Below are positions 45,975 to 55,442 of a stretch of 64,000 nucleotides of DNA, piece after piece. Source of the stretch: Chryseobacterium sp. CH25 (GTDB taxonomy: Bacteria; Bacteroidota; Bacteroidia; Flavobacteriales; Weeksellaceae). The stretch spans positions 124,001-188,000 of the forward strand of contig NZ_NRQT01000001.1 of assembly GCF_004119455.1 (NCBI RefSeq), in the 5' to 3' direction. Position numbers and translations under genes: made by a program. Positions within the stretch are counted from its first letter, which is position 1. Each line of letters begins with the position of its first letter. The notes under the pieces were generated by a model that ran no database searches, was not told where the DNA came from, and was given only the letters and a program-made list of their open reading frames with translations.

Positions 45975-46798
45975 TTATATTTCTCTTTTTAGTTTACCTT
46001 CAATTCTTACAATACTTTTAGTCATCTCGACTAAAACTACTGCCTGATCTCGAGTAATTGTTGGTTCATCTAAACTTCCATGTCCAGCTAGTGGCGTAAC
46101 ATTTCTTTTATCGTAAGTTTCTAATATAAAGTCTAAAATTGGGAGTGGCAAATTTGAATCTAGTTTATACCTTTCAAAAAAGCTTTTTAATGTTTGTCTT
46201 GCACCGTTGGAATTCCAACAACATCTTTTGCCATCGTTTCATAAACACTAGCACTGGAATGTAAAACACCTGAATAATCTTCTTTTTCTAATGAAGTCTC
46301 CATTCTAGAAATCAACAAACGAATATTAGGATGTTCCTCCGAAGTATCAGCTTCTTCTATTTGATCAATGTTAAATACTTCAATTGCATAATTTCCTCTA
46401 TCTCTAACAAAACGAAACGATGCACCCTCTGATTTTAAAGCTGCATTTAAAAAGTCGATAGTAAAATAACTGGCTCTTAATAATTCACAAGCAAATTCAA
46501 TAAATTGAATAGTATTTAATCGCCTAAACACTAAGAGAAACTTACTATCATGCCAATCATATTCCGCTTGTTGGTAAGCCCCCATATTATCAGATTCCAA
46601 TATATAGATTAGATCTCCTGCAATAGTACTTGATAGATTTATAATCCTATTTTTTCTTGCGATGATATCTTCAGGATATTCAACATTCTCTATCCATTCT
46701 AAAAGTATTCTTGTTAAATATATTAACAAATCTTTTGATAAAACTTCATATTCTAATTGTTTAATCTGATCTTTAGTAATGTATTTTGCAAATTTCAT
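45975..46798 (-). pseudogene. Abortive-infection (Abi C-terminal) family protein, frameshifted
   Basis: The open frame stops at 46187 after VGIPTVQ. One base added near 46193-46200 continues it as QTLKSFFERYKLDSNLPLPI and then KRNVTPLAGHGSLDEPTITR to a stop at 45975. The whole, about 274 residues, fits the Abi C-terminal layout: a conserved helix (DYSGVLHSSASVYETMAKD) and an R...GHG HEPN-like motif. It is probably a toxic RNase-like phage defence protein. It sits with the next gene between resolvase-derived direct repeats. Confidence 0.7.
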
Positions 46799-46874
46799 TT
46801 TTAGTATTAAGTATTTAATTCTATTTTAAAAAAGCTTACAATGTGTCAAGCTAGGGTTTTCCAAAACTAAATAG

Positions 46875-47702
46875 TTATTCATAATTCTTTAGATTTTGAT
46901 GAATTTTATTAATATTTGCTTCCATTTCAATAAGTCGCTCACTCTCTTGTTTTTTTCTATAATCTTCCTCTAAAATTAATATTATAGCATCTTGCATAAT
47001 TGGAAAATACTCTAAACATTCTTGTTCAGACAATTCGTGTATTCCTTTACTAACAATAGAATATATTTTACGGTTTGATACTAGAATAGATGGTAAATTA
47101 TCTCTCAGAAGTAAAATTTTTTCATCCATTTTTGAACTCTGATATTTAACTTCATCCCATAAAGACGATGTAATTTGTTCTTTTCGTTTTACTTCAATTA
47201 AATTTTCGAAAACCCTTCTTATATAGACAAATGATCCTATACCAATTCCATTAGCAGCTAATCCAATAGCTTTTTTTAATTCACGTATCCATTTTTTTTC
47301 TATTAATCTAACATATTTATCTAGCCTAGAAAATTCTAAATCTGCAAGAGATGGAGTTTGTCCAATTTTTACTAAACTATATTCTATATTACTATTTTTC
47401 TCTTCTTTAATTATTTCGAAAAAATATGTAAGTGTGAATTCATTTCTTAAGCAAATTAGCTCAAACATATAAATGCCTGGATAATAGGCTGCTGGATCAC
47501 TGCTAACACTATTGTTTTTATACGGCTTACTAAAATGAACTTTAAATGTTGTATTCTCATTTAATTTTGGATTAAAACCCTCAACTTTATCTTGATAATG
47601 AAAAAAATCGACTAATAATTGTGTATTGAAACTATTAAGTATAAGTTTTCGATATAGAGGCTGTTTGAAGTAAATCGCTTCAATTTCTTTTTGACTTTGC
47701 AT
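46875..47702 (-). CDS. Hypothetical defence-island protein, 275 residues
   Basis: Family not recognised. The N-terminal half looks beta-rich and the C-terminal half helical, with VSKGIHELSEQECLEYFPIM and a charged coiled tail. No signal or membrane segment. It is upstream of the Abi-type gene on the same strand (76-base gap), both enclosed by the direct repeats. A partner or sensor role is possible. Confidence 0.65.
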   Translation of the reverse strand: MQSQKEIEAIYFKQPLYRKLILNSFNTQLLVDFFHYQDKVEGFNPKLNENTTFKVHFSKPYKNNSVSSDPAAYYPGIYMFELICLRNEFTLTYFFEIIKEEKNSNIEYSLVKIGQTPSLADLEFSRLDKYVRLIEKKWIRELKKAIGLAANGIGIGSFVYIRRVFENLIEVKRKEQITSSLWDEVKYQSSKMDEKILLLRDNLPSILVSNRKIYSIVSKGIHELSEQECLEYFPIMQDAIILILEEDYRKKQESERLIEMEANINKIHQNLKNYE

Positions 47703-47782
47703 GATATTAGTTTACAAATTAATTTATATTCTCTTAAATTAATAAATATTTTACAATTTATCATTAATGGTTAATAATACTC

Positions 47783-47818
47783 AAAAATATGATCTTACAA
47801 CGTAATCTATTAGCGTAA
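47783..47818. repeat. Direct repeat, copy 2 (resolvase 3' end)
   Basis: Partner of 45819-45854 (30 of 36 identical). On the minus strand it encodes the C-terminal YANRLRC of the recombinase relic that extends to its right. The divergence suggests old or heterologous ends rather than a recent duplication. Confidence 0.55.
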
Positions 47819-48102
47819 CGATAAAACGTAGCCAAATCAAAACCAAACTCTTGCGAACCCCATCCACTTTAGTTGGATATTTATAAACAGAACGCATAAG
47901 TATCAACGTAGAAATTGTTTCTTTTGTATAGCCCTTTGGTCTACCTCCAGTCATTCCTTACGCTCTAGCAGATTGCAAAAGTGCATTGGTTATTTCTCTT
48001 CTTAATTCTCTTTCATATTCAGCTATAATTTTTTTTGCAATCAACTTTTTCTAAATTTTCAATTGGTAAATCTAAATTTTAGTCTTTAGTTGAAATCAGT
48101 CC
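47783..48102 (-). pseudogene. Serine recombinase (resolvase/invertase) relic
   Basis: Decayed frames read GLISTKD-NLDLPIENLE, then KKIIAEYERELRREITNALL, QSARA (stop) GMTGGRPKGYTKET, and FGFDLATFYRYANRLR. These are the end of the catalytic domain, the basic linker and the HTH of a small serine recombinase. There are two internal stops and at least two frameshifts. The N-terminal catalytic Ser region is missing. It points to past mobile-element activity in the island. The rest of the 47703-48429 gap holds no recognisable gene. Confidence 0.75.
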
Positions 48103-48429
48103 TTATTCAATTTTCATATGTTGTTACATTAAACTTATACCTTATGAGTTTATGGGACTTTGTTTAATGATACGAAATTTTGAGAAAATAAAGTTAAAAA
48201 TAAAGTGACCAAATTTGATCACTTATAAGATCTCACAAAACCACCATTAAAAAAATATTTTTTCTGAAACAATACAATAGATTATAAAAAAGATTTATTG
48301 CAAATAATCCGACCATTTTAAAAATATAATTTCTAAAGGCAAAAATAAATTATAACCAGTTAATCAGATCACATATTTTTACGGCTTCCCATAAAATAAT
48401 CTCATATAATTATCTTATTTTAGCTTGAT

Positions 48430-51400
48430 ATGACTTTTACTAACCAATCACAAATGAATCAAGAACATTATAAATGGCTCACCTATTGGAAAAAGAATTT
48501 AGCAGACTCTCTTAATACGAATATTGAAATTGATGGTGCTCAGCATTTTGAAATTGAAGATTTCAATATTGAAGACAATTCTATTGCAGATCTTCAAAAA
48601 GTCAATACACTTATCGACTATGAGGAACGTAGAATCAATGAAAAAAGAGGGATTAAAAATAAAGCCGATGAAGACTGGATCACCATAGATCACATATTTG
48701 TTCTTATAGCACCCTTCAAGCTTAAACCAGCATCAGATCATCTTGTTCATCTCAAAGACAAGAAACCCAAATTTCCTTTCTGGTACTCTGCTTATTTAGA
48801 CAGAAACGGGAAACTTTATATTCCTGATGAAATGTTTCCCTTGTTCCAAAGACAATATCTGGAACCCCTTGCCGATGAACGTACTGAATTTATTTTTGCA
48901 AACATTGAAGAAGTAGATTTAGCTACTACCCTTGGAAAAGAAAACTATTCAAAATATCCTGAATATGTAAAATACGTAAAGGATATATTTAAAGAAGTAA
49001 TTGGTCAGGAGCTATGCAAATACCAATCAGGAGCTTACGAAACTATTTTCAATACCATAGTATTACTCCCACAAGAGGAAATGAATGCTGCAATGGGAAT
49101 CATAGAGCTGTATGAAAAAATTCTTCACCAAAAGAATCTTCCGGAACTTTTACAATCTTTCATAACCTTAAACAACAATGAGGAAAAATTACCTATTACT
49201 GTTCCTGATTTAATAAATACCAATGAGCTGCATCTCGGGCAGATGGGTTTTGATTTTCCTATTTCCATTTCACAAAGAAAAAGTTTAAATACACTTTTAG
49301 GATCCAATGAAAAAGTTTTTGCTGTCAATGGTCCCCCAGGTACAGGCAAAACCACTCTATTACAAAGTATTGTTGCCAATAAGATGGTTGAAAGTGCCCT
49401 TAGGGGTGAAGATGCACCCATAATTTTAGCATGCTCTACCAACAATCAGGCAGTTACCAATATTATAGACAGTTTCTCAAAATCAAACACAAGAGAAGGA
49501 AAATTACAGGGCAGATGGATTCCTGATGTTGACGGATATGCAACCTATCTTCCTTCAACCAGGAAAAAAGAAATCGAATTAAAAGGGATCAACTATAAAA
49601 AACTAAATGGTAACGGCCTTTTCAACGACATAGAAAACTTAGAGTTTCTACAGGATGCTAAAGAATATTTTTTAGAAAAAAGTAACGAATACTTTAATTC
49701 TACTGCTCTCAGTATATCTTCCGTAGTCCAACAATTACGAACAGAAATTTCAGACATTGAACAAATCCTAAAAGACTCCGGTGATACGTGGAAGGCTTAT
49801 TTACAATCTGAACATGTTTTTACGTGTAATTACCTTCTAAATAATTCGAAAATTTCCAATTATTATCAGGAAGATTTGCTCAATGAAGATGTACTCAAAA
49901 ATGATGTTGAGGACCTGGTTAAAACTGAACAAAATATCATTACCTATTTTAACAATGAACCATTCTTTAGAAAGTTCTTTTGCTTTCTGGGAATACAATC
50001 TGCACTTAAAAACCGCGCTTCGGAAGTAAAAATAATCCTGAGAGATTCCCAAATTGCAATTCCTGAAAATTTTGTGTTCAAGAAAAATGAAATTCTTGAT
50101 ACCATAGATTCTAAGATAAAGACCGCTAAAAGGATTATTGATTCCATTGAAAAATGGAAACTATGGAAGAATAAAAATTCTATTAAAGGTAACCCTCCAC
50201 GTTCAGAAGAAAAGTATTGGGAGTGTGAGCACATAAAAATAGAAGAAAAAATAAATGCCAACTGTTTTTATGATGAACTTGATATTTCACTGCGCCATAA
50301 AGCATTTCAGTTGGCTTTACATTACTGGGAAGGAAGGTATCTACTACAGCTTGAATCTGATCTTTTTGATCCTAAATTTAATGGAAAAGGAAAAGAACCC
50401 ATGATTAACAGATGGAAAAGACATGCTATGTTAACCCCATGCTTTGTCAGTACATTCTTCATGGCGCCAAAGTTTTTCAGTTTTTATAAATTTTTAAGAA
50501 TAAGTGGAGAAGGCAACAAAATACATGATAATCCGCCTCTATTTAATTTTATTGATCATCTCATTGTTGATGAAGCAGGCCAGGTATCTCCTGAAGTAGG
50601 TATTGCCACATTTGCTTTAGCTAAACAGGCTGTCGTTGTTGGAGATGTAAAACAGATAGAACCCATTTGGAATGTTACCCATAAAATTGATATAGGTAAC
50701 CTTAAAAAATGTGAAATTATCAAGGAATATGATGATATTGTTTATGAAAAAGAATTTGACCCTAAAGGTTTTCTTTCTTCTACCGGCAGTATTATGAAAA
50801 TGGCTCAAAATGCATCAGGATTTAAGGAAGCCAATTTACATGAAAAAGGAGTACTGCTTACTGAACACAGAAGATGTTATGATGAAATCATTAACTACTG
50901 CAATGTATTAGCTTATGATGGTAAACTTATTCCCTTAAGGGGAAAAGCAAAAAAAGATTTACTTTTCCCTCCAATGCACTGCATTCATGTTGATGGCCAA
51001 TCTACAAGAAACCCAAATGGCAGCAGGTTTAATATTGAAGAAGTTAAAACAATTATTAACTGGCTGACAGACAACAAAACAGAAATTGAAAAGAAATATA
51101 AGTCAATTGAACATGCTGTCGGTATTATTACTCCATTTACAGGACAAAAAAACAGTTTAAAATCGGCTTTAAAAGATGCAGGGTTTAAAGTTGATGACTT
51201 TAAAATAGGAACAGTTCACGCCCTACAAGGTGCAGAGAGACCTATTGTTTTATTCTCAATGGTCTACGGTGACGAAGATAAAGGAACCCTATTTTTCGAT
51301 AGAGACAACAAACCGAATATGCTCAATGTAGCTGTTTCTAGGGCCAAAGATAATTTCATTGTTTTCGCCAATACCAAGATTCTTAATAAAAATGCTAAAA

Positions 51401-51450
51401 CCCCTTCAGGAGTGTTGTCGAACTATTTAAAGTACCATACTCAAAATTAA
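48430..51450 (+). CDS. SF1 helicase (UPF1/Dna2-like), defence-associated
   Basis: 1006 residues. The Walker A motif GPPGTGKTTLL lies near 300 and the Walker B DHLIVDEAGQ near 712. Between them is a long helical insert of about 350 residues. C-terminal motifs include LTEHRRCYDEI, ITPFTGQ, IGTVHALQGAERPIVLF and NVAVSRAKD. The layout is that of AAA_11/AAA_12 helicases. The N-terminal 280 residues have no recognised nuclease. Only six bases separate it from the HEPN-like gene, so the pair is probably one system acting on phage nucleic acid. Confidence 0.9.
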   Translation: MTFTNQSQMNQEHYKWLTYWKKNLADSLNTNIEIDGAQHFEIEDFNIEDNSIADLQKVNTLIDYEERRINEKRGIKNKADEDWITIDHIFVLIAPFKLKPASDHLVHLKDKKPKFPFWYSAYLDRNGKLYIPDEMFPLFQRQYLEPLADERTEFIFANIEEVDLATTLGKENYSKYPEYVKYVKDIFKEVIGQELCKYQSGAYETIFNTIVLLPQEEMNAAMGIIELYEKILHQKNLPELLQSFITLNNNEEKLPITVPDLINTNELHLGQMGFDFPISISQRKSLNTLLGSNEKVFAVNGPPGTGKTTLLQSIVANKMVESALRGEDAPIILACSTNNQAVTNIIDSFSKSNTREGKLQGRWIPDVDGYATYLPSTRKKEIELKGINYKKLNGNGLFNDIENLEFLQDAKEYFLEKSNEYFNSTALSISSVVQQLRTEISDIEQILKDSGDTWKAYLQSEHVFTCNYLLNNSKISNYYQEDLLNEDVLKNDVEDLVKTEQNIITYFNNEPFFRKFFCFLGIQSALKNRASEVKIILRDSQIAIPENFVFKKNEILDTIDSKIKTAKRIIDSIEKWKLWKNKNSIKGNPPRSEEKYWECEHIKIEEKINANCFYDELDISLRHKAFQLALHYWEGRYLLQLESDLFDPKFNGKGKEPMINRWKRHAMLTPCFVSTFFMAPKFFSFYKFLRISGEGNKIHDNPPLFNFIDHLIVDEAGQVSPEVGIATFALAKQAVVVGDVKQIEPIWNVTHKIDIGNLKKCEIIKEYDDIVYEKEFDPKGFLSSTGSIMKMAQNASGFKEANLHEKGVLLTEHRRCYDEIINYCNVLAYDGKLIPLRGKAKKDLLFPPMHCIHVDGQSTRNPNGSRFNIEEVKTIINWLTDNKTEIEKKYKSIEHAVGIITPFTGQKNSLKSALKDAGFKVDDFKIGTVHALQGAERPIVLFSMVYGDEDKGTLFFDRDNKPNMLNVAVSRAKDNFIVFANTKILNKNAKTPSGVLSNYLKYHTQN

Positions 51451-51456
51451 CCTTCC

Positions 51457-52782
51457 ATGAAAAATTATTACTGTTTAGACCTCAAATTTAAAGATGAAAG
51501 AATATCTGATAAAGAGCACCATGCTCATCTTTTTGTCTCAGATAAAGAAATATATATACAAATTATTGAAAATGACATCACCTCAAGAATAGATGCTTAT
51601 TATTCCAATTCAGAAAATCCTTTAGGTTTATTTGAAGAGAATTTTCACATTATTGACTCTAAAGTTTCATTAATTTTTGATAAAAGTAGAATTTATAAGG
51701 TTTTATCATTTCAAACCAATGATCAATATCGATATTTTACAATATGGTTAACCACTATTTGCATTATTAAGGATAATACATATAAAGAAAATATCAACAG
51801 TGGTATTGCATTTCTAAATAAAAATGGATTACAAGTTGTTAATGAATTTTATTCTTTTTTCACTAATCATCGTAATAAAAATATATTTTCAATATCAAGG
51901 ATGGATGGTATGTCCAATTTCTATAAAATTGACAATATGTCTTTCAGGCCAGAACTAGAATATACAAGTAATGAGCATAGAGGGAGTGAAGAATTTACTG
52001 TAAAAAAGAAAGGAACAATTAACTTCAAATTTGAAAACATTGACTACGACGAAATTAAGCATCACATTGAAATTATTTGCAATCTATTTTCATTCTTTTT
52101 CAATGTTAGAGTTAAAATGGAAAAACTTATTTTCCGTACAGAAAAAGATATATATATATTTCGAGATACAGAGCCAAATAACCAAACGTACGTTTCAGAC
52201 ATGGAAACGGTATCCATTTTTCTCAAAAAAAATAATCGAATTGAAAATTTCTTGAAAAAGAAGTGGTACATTAAATATAGTCAGAATGAAAAGAAAATTT
52301 CAAAAGCTATTGATAATATCCTTCATTCAAGGGAAGTTGATTTTTCATCAGCATTTCTGCTTCTATTCAATATTATTGAGATTTTTAATATTAAGCAAGA
52401 TCAAGAAAAGTTTGCTTTTAATACTGATAAAAAATCTATTTCAGATCAGGTATATAAAAGTCTAAAAAATTATCTGGTAAATAAAAAAGATCAGATGGAA
52501 TTTGAAAAGAAAATTAGAGGTACTATCGATAAGTTAGAATTTAAGCCATTTAAGAGCCCATTAGAAGAGACTTTACGACTCAATAATGTCGATCCTACAA
52601 TTTTCGGGTATACTTTTGCAAAGCTAAAGAAAACAAGAGATTCTATTACACATGGGAGCCTTAACTCTATAAAACCAGATCAGCTCCAACTACAAGTTTA
52701 TTGCCTAAGAAAAATTGCAATATGTATAGTATTATCCCAACTTGGATTTAAAAATGACTTAAATAAAGAATTTCCTGACTAA
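51457..52782 (+). CDS. ApeA-like HEPN protein paired with helicase
   Basis: 441 residues. The N-terminal half is beta-rich. The C-terminal half is helical and has KTRDSITHGSL (R-x4-H, about residue 394-399), followed by a hydrophobic helix, the same order as in the ApeA protein at 54088. This suggests a HEPN ribonuclease domain. No direct family name can be given for the N-terminal part. It is tightly linked to the helicase upstream. The A+T content is very high, as in the rest of the island. Confidence 0.75.
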   Translation: MKNYYCLDLKFKDERISDKEHHAHLFVSDKEIYIQIIENDITSRIDAYYSNSENPLGLFEENFHIIDSKVSLIFDKSRIYKVLSFQTNDQYRYFTIWLTTICIIKDNTYKENINSGIAFLNKNGLQVVNEFYSFFTNHRNKNIFSISRMDGMSNFYKIDNMSFRPELEYTSNEHRGSEEFTVKKKGTINFKFENIDYDEIKHHIEIICNLFSFFFNVRVKMEKLIFRTEKDIYIFRDTEPNNQTYVSDMETVSIFLKKNNRIENFLKKKWYIKYSQNEKKISKAIDNILHSREVDFSSAFLLLFNIIEIFNIKQDQEKFAFNTDKKSISDQVYKSLKNYLVNKKDQMEFEKKIRGTIDKLEFKPFKSPLEETLRLNNVDPTIFGYTFAKLKKTRDSITHGSLNSIKPDQLQLQVYCLRKIAICIVLSQLGFKNDLNKEFPD

Positions 52783-52883
52783 TAAATTTTGATACCTAAA
52801 TTATAATAAAACATTTAAGAACAGGAAAATTTGCTGAAAGTTTTAAAGTTACTATAATCCCTAAATTTATTTAAGATACTATA

Positions 52884-54002
52884 ATGAATAATATCATTAA
52901 GCTTACTCGAACAGAACTCTATGATAAGGTATGGACTACACCTCTAACTAAATTATCTAAAGAATTTAATTTGTCTGATAACGGACTGAGAAAGATCTGT
53001 AAAAAATTTGATATTCCTTTGCCACCTATGGGATACTGGCAAAAATTACAGTTTGGCAAGAAAGTAGTAAAAACCCCATTGCCACAACAAGAAAATGAAA
53101 AAGAGATCAAAATTCATGTAGATAGAAATAAAAATGACCCTAATCCTATAAATTCACTCAAACAGATTGTTACTGAAAAGATTAAGAGTAATTCTGCATT
53201 GATTTTAAAAGTACCTGAACGATTAAGCAAACCTGACGAAATTGTTAGCAAAGTGCAAGCTAACCTTGCGAACAAAAAAATTCGTGATTATGCAAAAATA
53301 ATAGGAACCATTCATACGGATAGTGGATTACCCAATATCGTTGTTTCACCCAAAAATGTTTCTCGTTCATTAAGAATATTGGATAATCTAATAAAGAATT
53401 TCAAAACTTTAGGTTATAGAGTAAGTGTAGATTCTGACGGATTAAAATTCGCAGCATATGAAGATAAAATTACACTATATATTAAAGAAAAAAGTAATAT
53501 TAAAGATACTACGAATGAAAGAGGATGGAAAAGCAGAGATTTAATAGCAAACGGTAAACTAGCAGTTAAGATCGTACAATACGGGACCACTGAATTTGCA
53601 GACACAGATAAATTACTTGTTGAAGATCAAATTGAAAAAATTTTGATAAAAGTGGAAACTGAGTTTCAAAGAATGGCTGAAAACAGAAGAGTTTGGAAAA
53701 TTGAAAGTGATAAGAGAGAGGAGCTTAGAAAGATTGAGGAAGCAAAACAAAAATTGAAGGATGAAGAGCTTACAAAATTTATTTCTTTTTATAATGATGC
53801 CCATCGATGGAAGAAATTTATGATTCTAAAAGAGTATTTTGAATATATGAAATCCAATAGTGCTACAGAAAAAGAATGGATTGACTGGGCTGAAAAAAAA
53901 CTTGATTGGTACAATCCAGCAAAAAATGCAGAAGACTATTTAATGGAAGGTGTTGATAAAAACTCGTTAGAAACCAAGAAGAAAAATAGGTGGGAATGGT
54001 AA
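52884..54002 (+). CDS. Hypothetical HTH protein of the LTRxELYxxVW family
   Basis: 372 residues. The N-terminus (LTRTELYDKVWTTPLTKLSK, then LSDNGLRKICKKFDIPLPPM and GYWQKLQFGKKV) is a recurrent HTH-like module in proteins of mobile and defence islands. A middle beta-rich domain and a long charged coiled coil (LRKIEEAKQKLKDEELTKF) follow. Its function is unknown. It sits between the helicase/HEPN pair and ApeA, all on one strand. Confidence 0.75.
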   Translation: MNNIIKLTRTELYDKVWTTPLTKLSKEFNLSDNGLRKICKKFDIPLPPMGYWQKLQFGKKVVKTPLPQQENEKEIKIHVDRNKNDPNPINSLKQIVTEKIKSNSALILKVPERLSKPDEIVSKVQANLANKKIRDYAKIIGTIHTDSGLPNIVVSPKNVSRSLRILDNLIKNFKTLGYRVSVDSDGLKFAAYEDKITLYIKEKSNIKDTTNERGWKSRDLIANGKLAVKIVQYGTTEFADTDKLLVEDQIEKILIKVETEFQRMAENRRVWKIESDKREELRKIEEAKQKLKDEELTKFISFYNDAHRWKKFMILKEYFEYMKSNSATEKEWIDWAEKKLDWYNPAKNAEDYLMEGVDKNSLETKKKNRWEW

Positions 54003-54087
54003 AGAATAAATTAATATACAAATCAGAATGTTATAGTAACACTCGATTATAAAGCATTTATTAAAATATTTTCAGTTATATAAATTC

Positions 54088-55359
54088 ATGAAAAAAAATA
54101 AAGAATTCAAAGGACTTTGGTATATACCAAGTGATCCGGAAAACAAAATTGGCGGAACATTAATAATTACGCCTGACAAGATAGTATTAGAATTGTTTGG
54201 ATGTTATAATACAGAATCAGAAAGCATAATAAAAACAATATTGGAAAATAAAGTATCAACTGTAGAAACAATACATGGTGATCTTATTGATAGTAAAAAA
54301 ATAACCTTATTTAATTGTCGAGAATCATTAGGTATAAATCCTTCGAATTCTGTCCACTTAAGTACTTATGAATGTCGTTATGTCTTAGAAGGTTTACATT
54401 TAAATTCTACTAAAGATAATTTCTTTAATCAAATTTCTTTACACACTCCTATTCTTTCACAATGGAAACATCCTGCTATTATTGAACGTTCATTTTACTT
54501 TTGTGAAAATAGTAATAAAGTAAAAAAAGTGGAAGTTTCTGCGGATCAAGCTTCCAACTGGAAAAAGAGTTTTGATATTACAGAAGGATATCAATTAACC
54601 CTAAGTGGCAATGGTCAATTTAATGGAAATTTTGAACACACAGAATTTACGTTTAACCAAAACACCACTCTATCAATAATATGTAAAGAAAAAAAGACTT
54701 TTTCAGATTTATTAGAAAAGGTATTTCTTGTTTGCAAGTTTGTAACATTGGCAACACACACTCCTGTTTTAATAACTGAACTTTTTTTATATAATGATGT
54801 TATGAAGCAGGATTCCGATCCTATAAAACTATATTACGTAAGTAAAAAAGAGTCCACAGAAAAAGTTAATTCTTCAAATTTTTTATTTACTTACGATGAT
54901 ATTTCTGATATTTTTCCTGAAGTAATACTAAAATGGTTTAAAGAAAGTGATCGCCTCGCTCCAATTCGAAATCATTTAATCGCGAGTATTCAACAAAAAG
55001 GATACTTTTCAAGTCTTGATTTCCTAACTATCATACAATCTTTAGAAGGTTATCATCAGAGATTTATAGGTATTGATAAGATTCTAAAGGAGAGAATAAA
55101 CGATTTAATACATAATTTCAATACCATAGACCTTATTCGAAACAGCAATATTAAAGTTGACAGAGTAGTAAAAACTAGAAATTATTATTCTCATTTTTAC
55201 GATCGTAAAGGAGTTGAGCTAGAAGGACAAGAGTTATGGGAGGAAACCAATAAGCTACGAGTTTTACTTACTTGCTGTATACTTTCACTAATAGGTTTTA
55301 ATAATAGTAAAATAAATGAAATTTTAAATAAAAAAAATTCCATTAAAAGCTTACTTTAA
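54088..55359 (+). CDS. apeA: ApeA anti-phage HEPN protein
   Basis: 423 residues. The N-terminal domain begins FKGLWYIPSDPENKIGGTLI, the ApeA N-terminal signature. The C-terminal HEPN domain has DFLTIIQSLEGYHQRF and TRNYYSHFYDRKG, with the R-x4-H catalytic motif near 363-368. ApeA is a known single-gene defence protein, thought to cleave RNA on infection. It ends within a terminator hairpin. Its similarity in layout to the gene at 51457 suggests a shared HEPN origin. Confidence 0.88.
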   Translation: MKKNKEFKGLWYIPSDPENKIGGTLIITPDKIVLELFGCYNTESESIIKTILENKVSTVETIHGDLIDSKKITLFNCRESLGINPSNSVHLSTYECRYVLEGLHLNSTKDNFFNQISLHTPILSQWKHPAIIERSFYFCENSNKVKKVEVSADQASNWKKSFDITEGYQLTLSGNGQFNGNFEHTEFTFNQNTTLSIICKEKKTFSDLLEKVFLVCKFVTLATHTPVLITELFLYNDVMKQDSDPIKLYYVSKKESTEKVNSSNFLFTYDDISDIFPEVILKWFKESDRLAPIRNHLIASIQQKGYFSSLDFLTIIQSLEGYHQRFIGIDKILKERINDLIHNFNTIDLIRNSNIKVDRVVKTRNYYSHFYDRKGVELEGQELWEETNKLRVLLTCCILSLIGFNNSKINEILNKKNSIKSLL

Positions 55360-55367
55360 TGGAATTT
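55335..55367. terminator. Hairpin terminator at end of apeA
   Basis: AAATTCCATTAAA pairs perfectly with TTTAATGGAATTT (13-base stem, seven-base loop), followed by Ts. The left arm lies inside the last apeA codons. Confidence 0.8.
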
Positions 55368-55442
55368 TTAACCTTATTTGTAATAGCTAACATCGAGTAG
55401 TAAATTTTTATAAAGCGTTATCAAAGTGTATTATCTATCCAC

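Noticed and set aside
47703..48429. Functional DNA invertase acting on the island
   Set aside because: The recombinase lacks its catalytic N-terminus and has stops and frameshifts; it can only be a relic.
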